The translations under genes were made by a program, and so were the position numbers. Shown here piece by piece: positions 18,920-27,796 of a stretch of 64,000 bases of DNA. This DNA is from Brevibacillus panacihumi. GTDB lineage: Bacteria; Bacillota; Bacilli; Brevibacillales; Brevibacillaceae. Positions within the stretch are counted from its first letter, which is position 1. Each line of letters begins with the position of its first letter. The DNA lies in contig NZ_RHHT01000051.1 in the NCBI RefSeq assembly GCF_003710985.1, forward strand, positions 1-64,000, in the 5' to 3' direction. Below the pieces are notes generated by a model. The model was not told where the DNA came from. It saw only the letters and a program-made list of their open reading frames with translations, and did not search any database.

Positions 18920-18967
18920 GCGCTGCTGATGCAGGAAGCCTTCTGCACAGCGGCGCTTTTTTTCATA
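18920..18967 (+). terminator. Terminator of glnS
   Basis: A GC-rich stem of about 14 pairs (GCGCTGCTG... with ...CAGCGGCGC, one bulge) is followed by seven T. Confidence 0.85.
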
Positions 18968-19001
18968 TCGATGAGCACCGTATCGTGGGGTGGCGCATCA
19001 G

Positions 19002-19043
19002 AAAAAAGCCGTTTCTCGAGAGCAGAGAAAACAGGCTTTTTTT
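19002..19043. terminator. Second, bidirectional terminator between glnS and the NTF2-like gene
   Basis: AAAAAGCC/GGCTTTTT with an inner TTTCTC/GAGAAA stem. A and T tracts on both sides make it usable from either strand, mainly for the leftward gene ending at 19062. Confidence 0.7.
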
Positions 19044-19061
19044 ACTGTCGATGGAAGCTCT

Positions 19062-19442
19062 TTATGGGTTCTCGTAGTTTTTTAACGGCATTCCAACATA
19101 TTCTCGGAAGGAGCGAATTCGATCCTTCTCGAACTCGAAGACGACTGTAAGCTCGTTGCGGAAGGGTCTGCCGTTCAACAATCCTTCGGCGCTGAATACT
19201 ACCATCCCGTAGCTCTCATTCTCCAACTCGATCAGCGGGGTGAGGCGCATCTGAAATACGGAACGCTCAAACCTGATTAATTCCTCGAACCGCTCTCTGC
19301 CTTGCTGCTTCTGATTCCACCCTTCCAGCGGGAGCGGAACGAAGAAGTGAAAATCATCCGTAACTTTATTAAGGAAATCGACTGTATGCCCTGTTTCTAA
19401 AGCACGCTTAAAAGCATCAAACGCTTCATGGTTTGTTATCAC
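19062..19442 (-). CDS. SnoaL/NTF2-like protein
   Basis: 126-residue cone-shaped NTF2-like fold protein: helical N-terminus (FDAFKRALETGHTVDFL), then beta strands ending in TVVFEFEKDRIRSFREY, the usual pattern of SnoaL_2 proteins. Such proteins may be isomerases, hydrolases or ligand binders. No catalytic residues can be assigned. Expressed leftward, apparently in one unit with the DinB gene upstream. Confidence 0.65.
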   Translation of the reverse strand: MITNHEAFDAFKRALETGHTVDFLNKVTDDFHFFVPLPLEGWNQKQQGRERFEELIRFERSVFQMRLTPLIELENESYGMVVFSAEGLLNGRPFRNELTVVFEFEKDRIRSFREYVGMPLKNYENP

Positions 19443-19502
19443 AACAATCCTCCTAATTTTAGTGTGTGAATGATCTCGCTGTATGTCCTTGAGGCAGAGT
19501 CT

Positions 19503-19967
19503 TCATTTGATGAGCTTAAGCTGGCTTGATATAACTCCAAGGTGAAGCGCTTCATGAATCAATGCAAAATTAAATAATTCGCCGGCTGTAACGAATTGGA
19601 ACGGACCCATTTCAAACGGCGCTTGCAGCCTCTGTTCGAGCATTTCGGGGGCCAGATCAGAAAGACTGGAAAGCTGCTCACTTAACATCGCCATCAGTTC
19701 ATCTTTTGACGGAGGCGTTACCGTCCAATCCGAAGGTTTCGTTCCGGAATTGAACAACGTCTCGTAATGAGCCGGTATGGCAGATGGGGAGCCGAAGCTC
19801 AGCGAGGAGTATTTATCCAGCCAATACACCATATGACCGATATTCCAGCGAACCGTATTATGGAAGCCCTCCGGCTGGATGTCCATCTGAGACTCCGACA
19901 CGTCCTGAAGCTGGCCGATCATGATCTGACGTAGCACTTTCCCTGTATGGATAATCGATTGTGACAT
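19503..19967 (-). CDS. DinB-superfamily protein
   Basis: 154 residues of the DinB four-helix fold; conserved histidines are seen at WNIGHMVYW and near the C-terminus (ALIHEALHLGVI). ATG at 19967 follows GAAGGAGG. It is transcribed divergently from a LysR regulator that starts 191 bases away, which is the usual arrangement of a LysR target. Function is unknown. Confidence 0.75.
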   Translation of the reverse strand: MSQSIIHTGKVLRQIMIGQLQDVSESQMDIQPEGFHNTVRWNIGHMVYWLDKYSSLSFGSPSAIPAHYETLFNSGTKPSDWTVTPPSKDELMAMLSEQLSSLSDLAPEMLEQRLQAPFEMGPFQFVTAGELFNFALIHEALHLGVISSQLKLIK

Positions 19968-20158
19968 TTTTGAATCCTCCTTCTCATTAGGTTGGTCTTT
20001 GTATACCGAAAGCTTACCTTTAAGCGCCCCAACGCAACAATCACGAGATTCCGATACAATTGATCGGTTTAAGTAATGATTAAAATAGAAATTGTTGGAA
20101 TCAGAGGCAGATGTCATAATGATTGAAGGAGATCGATAATCGAAAGGGGCATCGAGCG

Positions 20159-21091
20159 TTGGAACTTCGACAGCTTGAATACTTTACTGCAATTTGTAAG
20201 GAGATGCATTTTTCCAGGGCAGCCGAAAATCTCTGTACAACACAGTCGAATCTGAGTCAGCAGATCAAGTTTTTGGAGAACGAACTTGGGCTCCCTCTAT
20301 TCGATCGTATCGGCAAGCGGATTATGTTAACAGAAGCAGGAAAAATCCTGCTCGAGCAAAGCCAAATTATTTTTGAACACGTTGACTATGCAAAAAGGGC
20401 AATATCGGATCTGAAAAGGATGGAAGGAGGTAAGCTGGATATCGGCATTTTGCCGGGAGACGGGGATTTGCTGTTTGACGCTTTACTTATCGATTTTCAT
20501 AAGACCTATCCCAAGCTTTCGATAAGCGTTACGGAGACCATGGATGTCTACGAACAGGTCCTTAACGGCATGAGAGATCTCGGTGTTACTACGGTGCCTG
20601 TTAATCCTGATGACCGCATTTCGATTATTCCCTTGTTTCATGAGGAGTTTGCTTTGGCCATCCGACCGGATCACCCTCTTGCGAAGGCAAAGGCGGTTCC
20701 GTTCGATCAGCTTCAGCAGCTAAAGATGGTCATGTTCGGTTCTGGACATCAAATTACAAAGGTCATTGAAGCGTACTGTCAGGAAAAAGGAATTGCACTT
20801 GATACTCCGATTGTAACTTCAACCTTATCAACGCTTCTTTCCTTGGTCGATCAAGGAATAGGAGCTTCTATTCTTCCTCGAATGCTATTGGATTATATAA
20901 ATCACGATAATATCGTTGCTGTAAAACTACTTAATCCCACACCTAGTCAAGACATCTGTATCATATATCGTAAGGATAAATTTATGGGGCAGGCGGCGAA
21001 GATATTTATTAAAGAACTGCAGTCTTTTCTTCAGAGCGTTATGAATCATTCCGGCCGCTCGTTTCGTGCAAATGGTGACGCATCTCTTTGA
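20159..21091 (+). CDS. LysR-family transcriptional regulator
   Basis: 310-residue LTTR with the N-terminal winged helix (ELRQLEYFTAICKEMHFSRAAENL) and a periplasmic-binding-like effector domain, resembling the CynR/CbbR branch. TTG at 20159 gives the standard start of the family and has AAGGGG upstream; TTG at 20123 would add 12 unusual residues. It is divergent from the DinB-NTF2 pair, its likely target. Base composition is slightly lower in GC than the neighbours. Confidence 0.88.
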   Translation: MELRQLEYFTAICKEMHFSRAAENLCTTQSNLSQQIKFLENELGLPLFDRIGKRIMLTEAGKILLEQSQIIFEHVDYAKRAISDLKRMEGGKLDIGILPGDGDLLFDALLIDFHKTYPKLSISVTETMDVYEQVLNGMRDLGVTTVPVNPDDRISIIPLFHEEFALAIRPDHPLAKAKAVPFDQLQQLKMVMFGSGHQITKVIEAYCQEKGIALDTPIVTSTLSTLLSLVDQGIGASILPRMLLDYINHDNIVAVKLLNPTPSQDICIIYRKDKFMGQAAKIFIKELQSFLQSVMNHSGRSFRANGDASL

Positions 21092-21127
21092 GAACGGCGG
21101 AGCAAATCGTGACCTTTATACAAAAGT

Positions 21128-21167
21128 AACAGGGACAGGCGCTTATGGCCTATCCCTGTTTTTTATT
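21128..21167 (+). terminator. Terminator after the LysR gene
   Basis: AACAGGGA/TCCCTGTT with an inner AGG/CCT step, followed by TTTTTTATT. It overlaps the end of the convergent spore lipoprotein gene. Confidence 0.8.
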
Positions 21168-21870
21168 AAGGCTGGCGATTTGCTTCTCGCAGAAGATTGC
21201 TGATCTGACTGATGGTGTGGTCATCCCGCTTGTTTTCCCGCATTTGTTTTTTGACGTGTTCAAAGGCCTTGAGACCATTGCTGGAAGTAACAGTCAAGAC
21301 CTGTACGTCAGAGCCGTACATTCTTTCGATCTGTTTGCGGGCTTGCGTAAGGTTATGATGCGGGTTGGTTGTCCCCATCGTGCCTGCCGTATTGTTTTCA
21401 TAATCGCCGTTGTAGTCACCGCCGCGTGAAGAGCTTCCAGCGTAATTGGAAAGAAGGTGGGACTGCGTGGCGTCCATGTGATTGACGGACGTCGTATTGG
21501 CCGTTGTAGGTGCGACAAGGATCACATCATTGACGATCAAGGTCTGCACGCCATGGATGCCTGCCGCGTTCAGCCGAGAGTCCAGATTGGTGGAAGGCCC
21601 CCCGCCATGCAGATTGGAGCTGCCGATATTGCTGTACACCGAGGTTCCCATACCGCTAAACGTGGTCCCGTAATTGTTGGTCGTCAGCTTTTTGTCGCGG
21701 TCCACGCTCGGAATCACGGTCTCCCCGTTTTGTCCCAAATGCCCAGGATGATTCATGGATTGCGTATGAGTCTGCTGTTGCGGTGTCGCTTGATTGTTGT
21801 TGTTGCACGCAGTCATCAGCAGAAGTAATCCGATACTGCCGATTGCCATGCTTTTGGACAAGTGCTTCAT
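21166..21870 (-). CDS. YhcN/YlaJ-family sporulation lipoprotein
   Basis: 234-residue lipoprotein: signal peptide with lipobox LMTAC, a Gln/Asn/His-rich linker, then a C-terminal YhcN/YlaJ-type domain (VNDVILVAPTT... QIERMYGSDVQVLTVTSSNG). Members of the family are found in spore membranes and influence germination or outgrowth. The middle is unusually rich in Ser, Gly, Asn and Thr. ATG at 21870 follows GGAGGG. Its presence supports a spore former. Confidence 0.8.
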   Translation of the reverse strand: MKHLSKSMAIGSIGLLLLMTACNNNNQATPQQQTHTQSMNHPGHLGQNGETVIPSVDRDKKLTTNNYGTTFSGMGTSVYSNIGSSNLHGGGPSTNLDSRLNAAGIHGVQTLIVNDVILVAPTTANTTSVNHMDATQSHLLSNYAGSSSRGGDYNGDYENNTAGTMGTTNPHHNLTQARKQIERMYGSDVQVLTVTSSNGLKAFEHVKKQMRENKRDDHTISQISNLLREANRQP

Positions 21871-22026
21871 GAAAATCCCTCCAGTGCTTTCACCTGATGT
21901 CATCCCAACGCCTAAGACAGAATCTATGCTGCTGTTTCAAGGTCGTTGGAAATTTTTTCTCAGTATCTGTTTATCCTGAGGAAAATATGCACAGAAAGAA
22001 GATAGAGACAACTGGAGGTGGTAGTG

Positions 22027-22770
22027 TTGGAACAGCATGAAAAACAAGATCAGCCTGTATCACGCAGAAATTTCCTGAAGAACTCTGGATTGGTTCTGGG
22101 AGGTCTGGTGGTAGGGGGAGTAGCAGGTAGCCTGCTGCGAACCCAACAGGCACCACAACAGCCCGGTGCAACTCCTGCTCCGGCCGCCGATTTCAACCAG
22201 GCACTCATGTACTTCACTGGAGAGCAATTCAGGGTCATCGAGGCAGCTTGCGAACGTATCTTTCCAGAGGATGAGCTTGGACCTGGTGCCAAAGCATTAG
22301 GTGCCGCCTATTTCATCGATCACCAATTGGCTGGTGATTGGGGCTTCAATGCCCGCGATTACATGCAGGGCCCATTCTATCCAGGAGAAGCCACCCAGGG
22401 ATATCAGGGGCGATTGAAGCGGCGAGAGATTTTCGATATTGGCATTCAAGAAATGAATAACTACAGCAACAGCTTGGAAGGCAAGAAGTTTTACGAGCTT
22501 ACGCCGGAGCAGCAGGATACGGTGCTCAAGGCTTTTGAAACGGACGAGGTAAAGCTCACCACGATCTCGGCCAGTGCATTTTTTGCGATGTTGCGCGCTA
22601 CTACACTGGAAGGCGTGTATTCAGATCCGCTCTACGGAGGCAACAAGAATATGGATGGCTGGAGAATGAAAAGTTTTCCGGGTAACCAGATGGCGTATAC
22701 CCAAATCATTGAGCAGGAGGGTCTGGCCAAAATGGAACCCTTAAGCCTGCGTGATCATCAACATGGATAA
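22027..22770 (+). CDS. Gluconate 2-dehydrogenase subunit 3-like, Tat-exported small subunit
   Basis: About 247 residues. The N-terminus has a twin-arginine signal (SRRNFLK followed by a hydrophobic Gly/Val/Leu stretch), then the gluconate_2-dh3 domain that assists maturation and export of the flavoprotein subunit. TTG at 22027 is 8 bases after GGAGG; GTG 22024 is an alternative. The next gene follows by 12 bases and encodes the catalytic partner. Confidence 0.85.
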   Translation: MEQHEKQDQPVSRRNFLKNSGLVLGGLVVGGVAGSLLRTQQAPQQPGATPAPAADFNQALMYFTGEQFRVIEAACERIFPEDELGPGAKALGAAYFIDHQLAGDWGFNARDYMQGPFYPGEATQGYQGRLKRREIFDIGIQEMNNYSNSLEGKKFYELTPEQQDTVLKAFETDEVKLTTISASAFFAMLRATTLEGVYSDPLYGGNKNMDGWRMKSFPGNQMAYTQIIEQEGLAKMEPLSLRDHQHG

Positions 22771-22782
22771 GGGGGAGCATGT

Positions 22783-24504
22783 ATGGCAAAAAAATTGCCC
22801 AAGGTAGACGCGGTGGTCGTAGGAGTGGGCTGGGGCGGAGGGATCATCGCCTCGGAGTTGACCAAGCAAGGATTGACAGTCGTAGGGCTGGAGCGCGGCA
22901 AAGAGCGGAAAACCGAAGATTACTTCATGGTCCATGATGAGCTGCGCTACGCTTTGCGTTATGAATTGATGCAGGATTTATCCAAGGAAACCATTACGTT
23001 CCGCAGCAAGCCTAGTGTCCGTGCCCTGCCGATGCGCTCGTACGGGTCTTTTTTGCTGGGTACAGGTCTGGGAGGCTCGGGAGTACACTGGAACGGTCAG
23101 ACGTTTCGCTTCCTGCCGTATGATTTCGAGATTCGCAGCAAAACGATTGAGAGGTACGGCGAGAAAAAGATCCCGGATGGCATGACGATTCAGGATTGGG
23201 GCATTACCTACGATGAGCTGGAGCCGTATTTTGACAGGTTTGAGCAGATGGCCGGGATATCCGGGGAGGAGAATCCCCTGGGCGGAAAGCGGTCGAAGCC
23301 GTATCCCACTCCGCCGATGAAAATGCCGCCAGCGCTGAAAATGTTTGCTGAAGCGACGAAGAAAATGAATCTGCATCCGTACATGATGCCATCCGCCAAT
23401 CTCTCCGAGGCGTATACCAACCCGGATGGCGTTTCGCGCGCTGCTTGTCAGTACTGCGGATTTTGCGAGCGTTTTGGATGCGAGTACGGGGCCAAGGCTG
23501 ATCCCGTCGTAACGGTCATTCCCGTCGCGAAAAAGACAGGCAAGTTCGAGATCCGCACCCATTCGCATGTGCGCCGCATTTTGCATGATGGGAAGAAGGC
23601 GACAGGAGTCATGTACACCGATGTGACCACCGGCGAGGATATTGAGCAGCCTGCCGATATCGTTGTGCTGACCAGCTATGTGTTTAATAATACCCGGCTT
23701 TTGCTGATGTCCAATTTGGGGCGTCCTTACGACCCGAATACCGGTAAAGGGGTCATCGGGAAAAATTACGCCTATCAGGTCATCCGGGGCGGAGCAATCG
23801 GCTTTTATGAAGACAGGGAGTTCAATGTGTTTGCCGGAGCAGGGGCGTTGGGGATGACGATCGACGACTACAACGGCGACAATTTTGACCACTCCGATTT
23901 GAATTTTATTCACGGAGCCAATATCTCCATCTCGCAGACGGGTCAGCGGCCGATCGGCAACAACAAGGTTCCGGCCGGGGTGCCAGGTTGGGGGAAAGAA
24001 TTCAAGGCGGCGTCGATCAAGTACTACACCCGCACGTTGTCCGTAGGGGCTCAAGGGGCCTGCATGCCGTTTCGACATCATTTCCTCGATCTCGACCCTA
24101 CATACAAGGACGTGTTCGGGGACCCGCTGATGCGGATTACCTTCGATTTCGAGGAACAGGACAGGCAGTTGGCGGCTTATTGTGCAGATCGCTGCGGGGA
24201 GATCATCAAGGAGATGGGTGCAGCGGACAAGATCGAGGTGAACAGGAAGCTCGGACCTTACGATATCACGCCGTACCAGTCTACGCACAACACTGGAGGC
24301 GTCATTATGGGCTCCTCGCCTGATACTTCGGCGGTCAATAATTATCTGCAAATGTGGGATGCCGAGAATGTCTTCGTGGTAGGAGCATCTGCTTTTCCAC
24401 ATAATAGCGGCTACAACCCTACCGGAACGATGGGAGCGCTGTCGTATCGGGCGGCGGAAGGCATTTTGAAGTACAGCAAGAGCGGCGGCGGGTTGTTGGT
24501 GTAG
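22783..24504 (+). CDS. GMC-family FAD dehydrogenase (gluconate/sorbitol dehydrogenase type)
   Basis: 573-residue GMC oxidoreductase. The N-terminal FAD dinucleotide site is VVGVGWGGGIIASEL; the C-terminal GMC motif includes STHNTGGVIMG and a His followed by NSGYNPTGTMGALSYRAAEG. It carries a cysteine-rich patch (CQYCGFCERFGCEYG) that in related dehydrogenases holds a 3Fe-4S cluster. It has no signal of its own, so it probably leaves the cell folded, bound to the Tat-signal small subunit. The cytochrome c subunit usual in proteobacteria is absent here. Confidence 0.88.
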   Translation: MAKKLPKVDAVVVGVGWGGGIIASELTKQGLTVVGLERGKERKTEDYFMVHDELRYALRYELMQDLSKETITFRSKPSVRALPMRSYGSFLLGTGLGGSGVHWNGQTFRFLPYDFEIRSKTIERYGEKKIPDGMTIQDWGITYDELEPYFDRFEQMAGISGEENPLGGKRSKPYPTPPMKMPPALKMFAEATKKMNLHPYMMPSANLSEAYTNPDGVSRAACQYCGFCERFGCEYGAKADPVVTVIPVAKKTGKFEIRTHSHVRRILHDGKKATGVMYTDVTTGEDIEQPADIVVLTSYVFNNTRLLLMSNLGRPYDPNTGKGVIGKNYAYQVIRGGAIGFYEDREFNVFAGAGALGMTIDDYNGDNFDHSDLNFIHGANISISQTGQRPIGNNKVPAGVPGWGKEFKAASIKYYTRTLSVGAQGACMPFRHHFLDLDPTYKDVFGDPLMRITFDFEEQDRQLAAYCADRCGEIIKEMGAADKIEVNRKLGPYDITPYQSTHNTGGVIMGSSPDTSAVNNYLQMWDAENVFVVGASAFPHNSGYNPTGTMGALSYRAAEGILKYSKSGGGLLV

Positions 24505-24505
24505 A

Positions 24506-24534
24506 AAAAGCCCCTTTCGAGGGGGCTTTTTTTG
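24506..24534. terminator. Terminator between the GMC gene and aroC
   Basis: AAAAAGCCCC and GGGGCTTTTT form the stem around a short loop, with seven T on the plus strand. The A tract on the other side lets it serve aroC as well. Confidence 0.85.
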
Positions 24535-24560
24535 CTTTTCAGTATGGAGGAATTGCTAGA

Positions 24561-25616
24561 TTATCCGTGCATGGCCAAATGGCGTTTGAAGTGATCCTCC
24601 AGAACCAGACAAGTCATCGCTTCGACTACAGGAACGATTCGTGGACAAATACAAGGGTCGTGCCGGCCTGTGGTGACGATTTCTTTCTCGTTTCCATGAA
24701 TATCGATGGTTTTTTGGGCAACCGATATGGACGAGGTAGGCTTGACGGCAATTCGGAACACGATCTCTTGTCCGGTGCTGATTCCGCCAATGATCCCTCC
24801 TGAATGGTTGCTCAGGAAACCCTTTTTATCCATCCCGTCATTATGCTCGCTTCCTAAAATCCTTGTACCATCGAAACCAGTCCCGAACTCAATCCCCTTT
24901 ACGGCCCCAATCGACAGCATGGCTTTTGCCAGATCTGCGTCCAATTTATCAAAAACAGGCTCCCCGAGACCGGGAATGGCCCCTCTAACCCTGCATTCTA
25001 CGATTCCCCCACAGCTATCTCCAAGCCTTGCAAGCTCTTCAATCTTTTCTACCATGGCGGGCGCTGCATCGGGATCACAAGTCCTTACCGGATTTTCCTC
25101 AATCGCACTTTCCACAAACTGATTGCTTTTGATTCCGCCCACTTCTGTCGTGTACGCTAAAACGCTTACCCCTCTATTCTCAAGCAGTTTGCGTGCCAGC
25201 GCCCCGGCAGCAACCCTTCCGGCGGTCTCTCTTCCTGACGCCCTTCCACTTCCTCTGTAATCCCTGATTCCATACTTTTGCAAATAGGTGAAATCGGCGT
25301 GGCCGGGTCTAAAGGAATGTTTAATATCGTCATAGGCTTCCGGCCGCATATCCGTGTTATACAAAATCATAAAGACAGGGGTCCCGGTTGTTTTGCCTTC
25401 AAATGTGCCGGATAGGATATTTACGATGTCGTACTCTTTTCTGCTTGTCGTAATGGATGATTGACCTGGCTTTCTTCGATCCATTTGCTTTTGAATGTAT
25501 TCCCGGTCGATCTCGATTCCGGGTGTCACTCCGTCTACGATGACGCCTACAGCCTCTCCGTGCGATTCTCCGAACGTGGTGATTCTAAATACTTCTCCGA
25601 ATGAATTTCCCGCCAT
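24561..25616 (-). CDS. aroC: Chorismate synthase
   Basis: 351-residue FMN-dependent enzyme converting EPSP to chorismate. Signatures are GNSFGEVFRITTFGESHG at the N-terminus, RPGHADFTYLQKYG, and RGSGRASGRETAGRVAAGA. Its length and N-terminus match the shorter E. coli type rather than the ~390-residue AroF of Bacillus, and it stands outside any aro operon, so a second chorismate synthase elsewhere is likely. ATG at 25616 follows GGGAGAG. It is divergent from a LysR regulator. Confidence 0.9.
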   Translation of the reverse strand: MAGNSFGEVFRITTFGESHGEAVGVIVDGVTPGIEIDREYIQKQMDRRKPGQSSITTSRKEYDIVNILSGTFEGKTTGTPVFMILYNTDMRPEAYDDIKHSFRPGHADFTYLQKYGIRDYRGSGRASGRETAGRVAAGALARKLLENRGVSVLAYTTEVGGIKSNQFVESAIEENPVRTCDPDAAPAMVEKIEELARLGDSCGGIVECRVRGAIPGLGEPVFDKLDADLAKAMLSIGAVKGIEFGTGFDGTRILGSEHNDGMDKKGFLSNHSGGIIGGISTGQEIVFRIAVKPTSSISVAQKTIDIHGNEKEIVTTGRHDPCICPRIVPVVEAMTCLVLEDHFKRHLAMHG

Positions 25617-25658
25617 TTGCAAACTCTCCCATTTCTGCGTAGTCAATTGTTATGTTTG

Positions 25659-25680
25659 ATTATAAGAAGTAAGCTATAAT
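25659..25680. promoter_or_regulatory. Back-to-back -10 hexamers between aroC and its LysR neighbour
   Basis: TATAAT occurs on the plus strand at 25675-25680 and on the minus strand at 25664-25659, forming a 6-base inverted repeat with a 10-base centre. Both genes could be controlled by one protein binding here. The -35 boxes are weak on both sides, as expected for activator-dependent promoters. Confidence 0.45.
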
Positions 25681-25730
25681 AAATGAAATCACAAATACCG
25701 AAGCGTGTCATAGAGAGGGTCTATATCAAA

Positions 25731-26669
25731 ATGAACATCCATATGGAATGGTATCGAATTTTTTTGCGTACAGCCGAGCTGGGCAATTTGACCAAAGCGG
25801 CACAAGAGCTTCATATCACCCAACCTTCCGTCAGCTACGCAATCAAGCAATTGGAGGAGATGATGGGTGTCAAATTATTTCACCGTCATTCAAAGGGAGT
25901 TAGTCTGACTTCAGAAGGATCGGCGTTATTGGAATATGTCAAGCAAGCCTTTTCGCTTCTGGAAGCTGGAGAAAAGAGAATTCAGTCATTTGTGCAATTG
26001 GCTTCCGGGGAGCTGCGGATTGGAGCGAGCGGACCTGTGATCAAACATCTCCTGCTCCATCCATTGGACCGTTTCCATAGCGCGTATCCGGGGGTGCGCA
26101 TCCGTCTTGTGCAAGGCAGAACGTATGAAATCGCAAAACGTCTGAAGGAAGGCAAAATTGATATTGGCCTCGTTCATCTTCCGCTATCCGATCAGGAACT
26201 CGATGTCACCCATGTCATCACCAATCATGACTGCTTTGTAGTCGGTCCTGCATATCGAGAGCTGTCAGAGAACCCGATCTCCACCCAAGCGTTAACGCAA
26301 ATTCCGTTGCTTCTCCTCTCTTCGGGGAGCAATACCAGGCAATTCGTCGAGCAATGGTTCGAAGCTCAGGGAGTCAAGGCTGAGGTTGATATTGAACTGA
26401 ACAGCTCAGACATGCTCATAGAGTTTGCCCAGCGTGGTTATGGCGCCGCATTTGTAAATCGCTCCTTTATTCAACAGGAGCTGGAGGAGGAGCGCCTATT
26501 TGAGTTGAAGCTGATCGCCCCGATACCGTCCCGGCATATTGGGGTCGCAACAAGAAGAGACATATCTTTATCGCTGGCTGCTGCCCGGTTTAAAGAATTG
26601 CTGGTATCGTCCATAGATCATTCTGAACAACCAGGACCTGGGTTAACAAAAAAACAGCAACCCTTTTAA
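25731..26669 (+). CDS. LysR-family transcriptional regulator
   Basis: 312-residue LTTR: N-terminal winged helix (MEWYRIFLRTAELGNLTKAAQELHITQPSVSYAIKQLE, in the standard place) and a substrate-binding-like effector domain. ATG at 25731 follows AGAGAGGG. It is divergent from aroC with a shared 114-base control region, so aroC is the likely target. The stop codon lies inside the terminator hairpin. Confidence 0.88.
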   Translation: MNIHMEWYRIFLRTAELGNLTKAAQELHITQPSVSYAIKQLEEMMGVKLFHRHSKGVSLTSEGSALLEYVKQAFSLLEAGEKRIQSFVQLASGELRIGASGPVIKHLLLHPLDRFHSAYPGVRIRLVQGRTYEIAKRLKEGKIDIGLVHLPLSDQELDVTHVITNHDCFVVGPAYRELSENPISTQALTQIPLLLLSSGSNTRQFVEQWFEAQGVKAEVDIELNSSDMLIEFAQRGYGAAFVNRSFIQQELEEERLFELKLIAPIPSRHIGVATRRDISLSLAAARFKELLVSSIDHSEQPGPGLTKKQQPF

Positions 26670-26690
26670 AAAAGGATTGCTGTTTTCTGC
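26649..26690. terminator. Bidirectional terminator after the LysR gene
   Basis: AAAACAGCAA and TTGCTGTTTT pair and continue inward through CCTTT/AAAGG with one mismatch. It includes the LysR stop codon (26667-26669) and ends next to the convergent small gene. Confidence 0.8.
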
Positions 26691-26692
26691 GT

Positions 26693-26920
26693 TTACTGCA
26701 ACAAGGATCGAATATCTCCCGTATTCGGATTCACTACGAACCAGCCGTAGGTGCTGGTGTAGCTGTCGCCGGACTGGAAGTTGTTCACATAGGTTTGATA
26801 GACATGGATGACGTAGTGCCCTTTCTCATCGTCATGAGAATACTCAACGACGTGAGAGGGAGAGAGATTCCCCGCGAACTTGGCCTTCACCAGCTCGATT
26901 GCTTCCATCTTGGAGTACAT
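26693..26920 (-). CDS. Small conserved-looking protein, PepSY-like
   Basis: About 75 residues beginning with MYSKMEAIELVKAKF and ending in YGWFVVNPNTGDIRSLLQ, a pattern like a single PepSY/YpeB-type repeat (helix, then strands ending with the W-x-V-N-x-x-T-G-x-I step). No good Shine-Dalgarno precedes this ATG; the frame stays open to a TTG at 27031, which would add a short hydrophobic stretch, so the true start is uncertain. It is divergent from ung. Confidence 0.5.
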   Translation of the reverse strand: MYSKMEAIELVKAKFAGNLSPSHVVEYSHDDEKGHYVIHVYQTYVNNFQSGDSYTSTYGWFVVNPNTGDIRSLLQ

Positions 26921-27103
26921 CTTGCTAGTCGGGAGCTTGCCGATGTAGATGGATCGCGAACGCGCAATGACTAGAAAAAATAGGAAATCGCCAATCGCTG
27001 TGGGAAAAGTCCTAGAAAACGCGGGGCGCAAAGATACTTTTTTCCTGCGCGGACTATGAGTATGATGGAGAATAGGGAGAATACGAGACTAGGAGAGCAA
27101 ACG

Positions 27104-27787
27104 ATGTCGATTTTAAAAAATGACTGGGCCCACATATTGGCCGAAGAGTTCGACAAGCCGTACTATCTCAAGCTGCGGCAAACATTGAAAGAAGAGTATC
27201 AGCGCTACACGGTATACCCGGATATGTACGATATTTTCAATGCCCTTCACCTGACGAGTTACGAGCAGGCAAGGGTGGTTATTCTGGGACAGGATCCCTA
27301 TCACGGGCCAGGGCAGGCGCATGGCCTGAGCTTTTCCGTCAAGCCGGGGATCAAGCCGCCGCCTTCCCTGCAGAACATCTACAAGGAGCTGCAAACTGAT
27401 CTGAATTGCAGCATTCCTCAGCACGGTTACCTCGTTCACTGGGCCAAACAAGGCGTGCTGCTGCTCAACACCGTCCTGACCGTGCGGGAGAGCAGCCCCA
27501 ATTCGCATAAAGGGCTGGGCTGGGAAACCTTTACGGATCAGGTGATTCATCAGCTCAATGCACGTGAGACGCCATTGGTCTTTATCCTCTGGGGAAAACA
27601 CGCCCAAGAGAAAGCGGCTCTGCTGGACAGAAGCAGACACCATATTATTGCCTCACCGCATCCCAGCCCGTTTTCTGCGCATCGCGGCTTTTTGGGCAGC
27701 AGACCTTTTTCGAGAGCCAATCAATTCCTACTTGCACAAGGTTTGGCGCCGATCGACTGGCAGCTTCCGGAAGACCCCAACAGCTAG
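27104..27787 (+). CDS. ung: Uracil-DNA glycosylase, family 1
   Basis: 227-residue enzyme removing uracil from DNA. Water-activating motif [16 protein letters not shown] with D64, and the leucine-loop motif [14 protein letters not shown] near residue 186. In typical family members the loop reads HPSPLSAHRGF, so the Phe is a small deviation. ATG at 27104 follows AGGAGAG and matches the family start; an ATG at 27056 is not used. Confidence 0.95.
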   Translation: MSILKNDWAHILAEEFDKPYYLKLRQTLKEEYQRYTVYPDMYDIFNALHLTSYEQARVVILGQDPYHGPGQAHGLSFSVKPGIKPPPSLQNIYKELQTDLNCSIPQHGYLVHWAKQGVLLLNTVLTVRESSPNSHKGLGWETFTDQVIHQLNARETPLVFILWGKHAQEKAALLDRSRHHIIASPHPSPFSAHRGFLGSRPFSRANQFLLAQGLAPIDWQLPEDPNS

Positions 27788-27796
27788 GGCGACAAG

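Noticed and set aside
22978-24402. 474-codon open frame on the minus strand
   Set aside because: Antisense to the GMC dehydrogenase, whose FAD and GMC motifs are clear.
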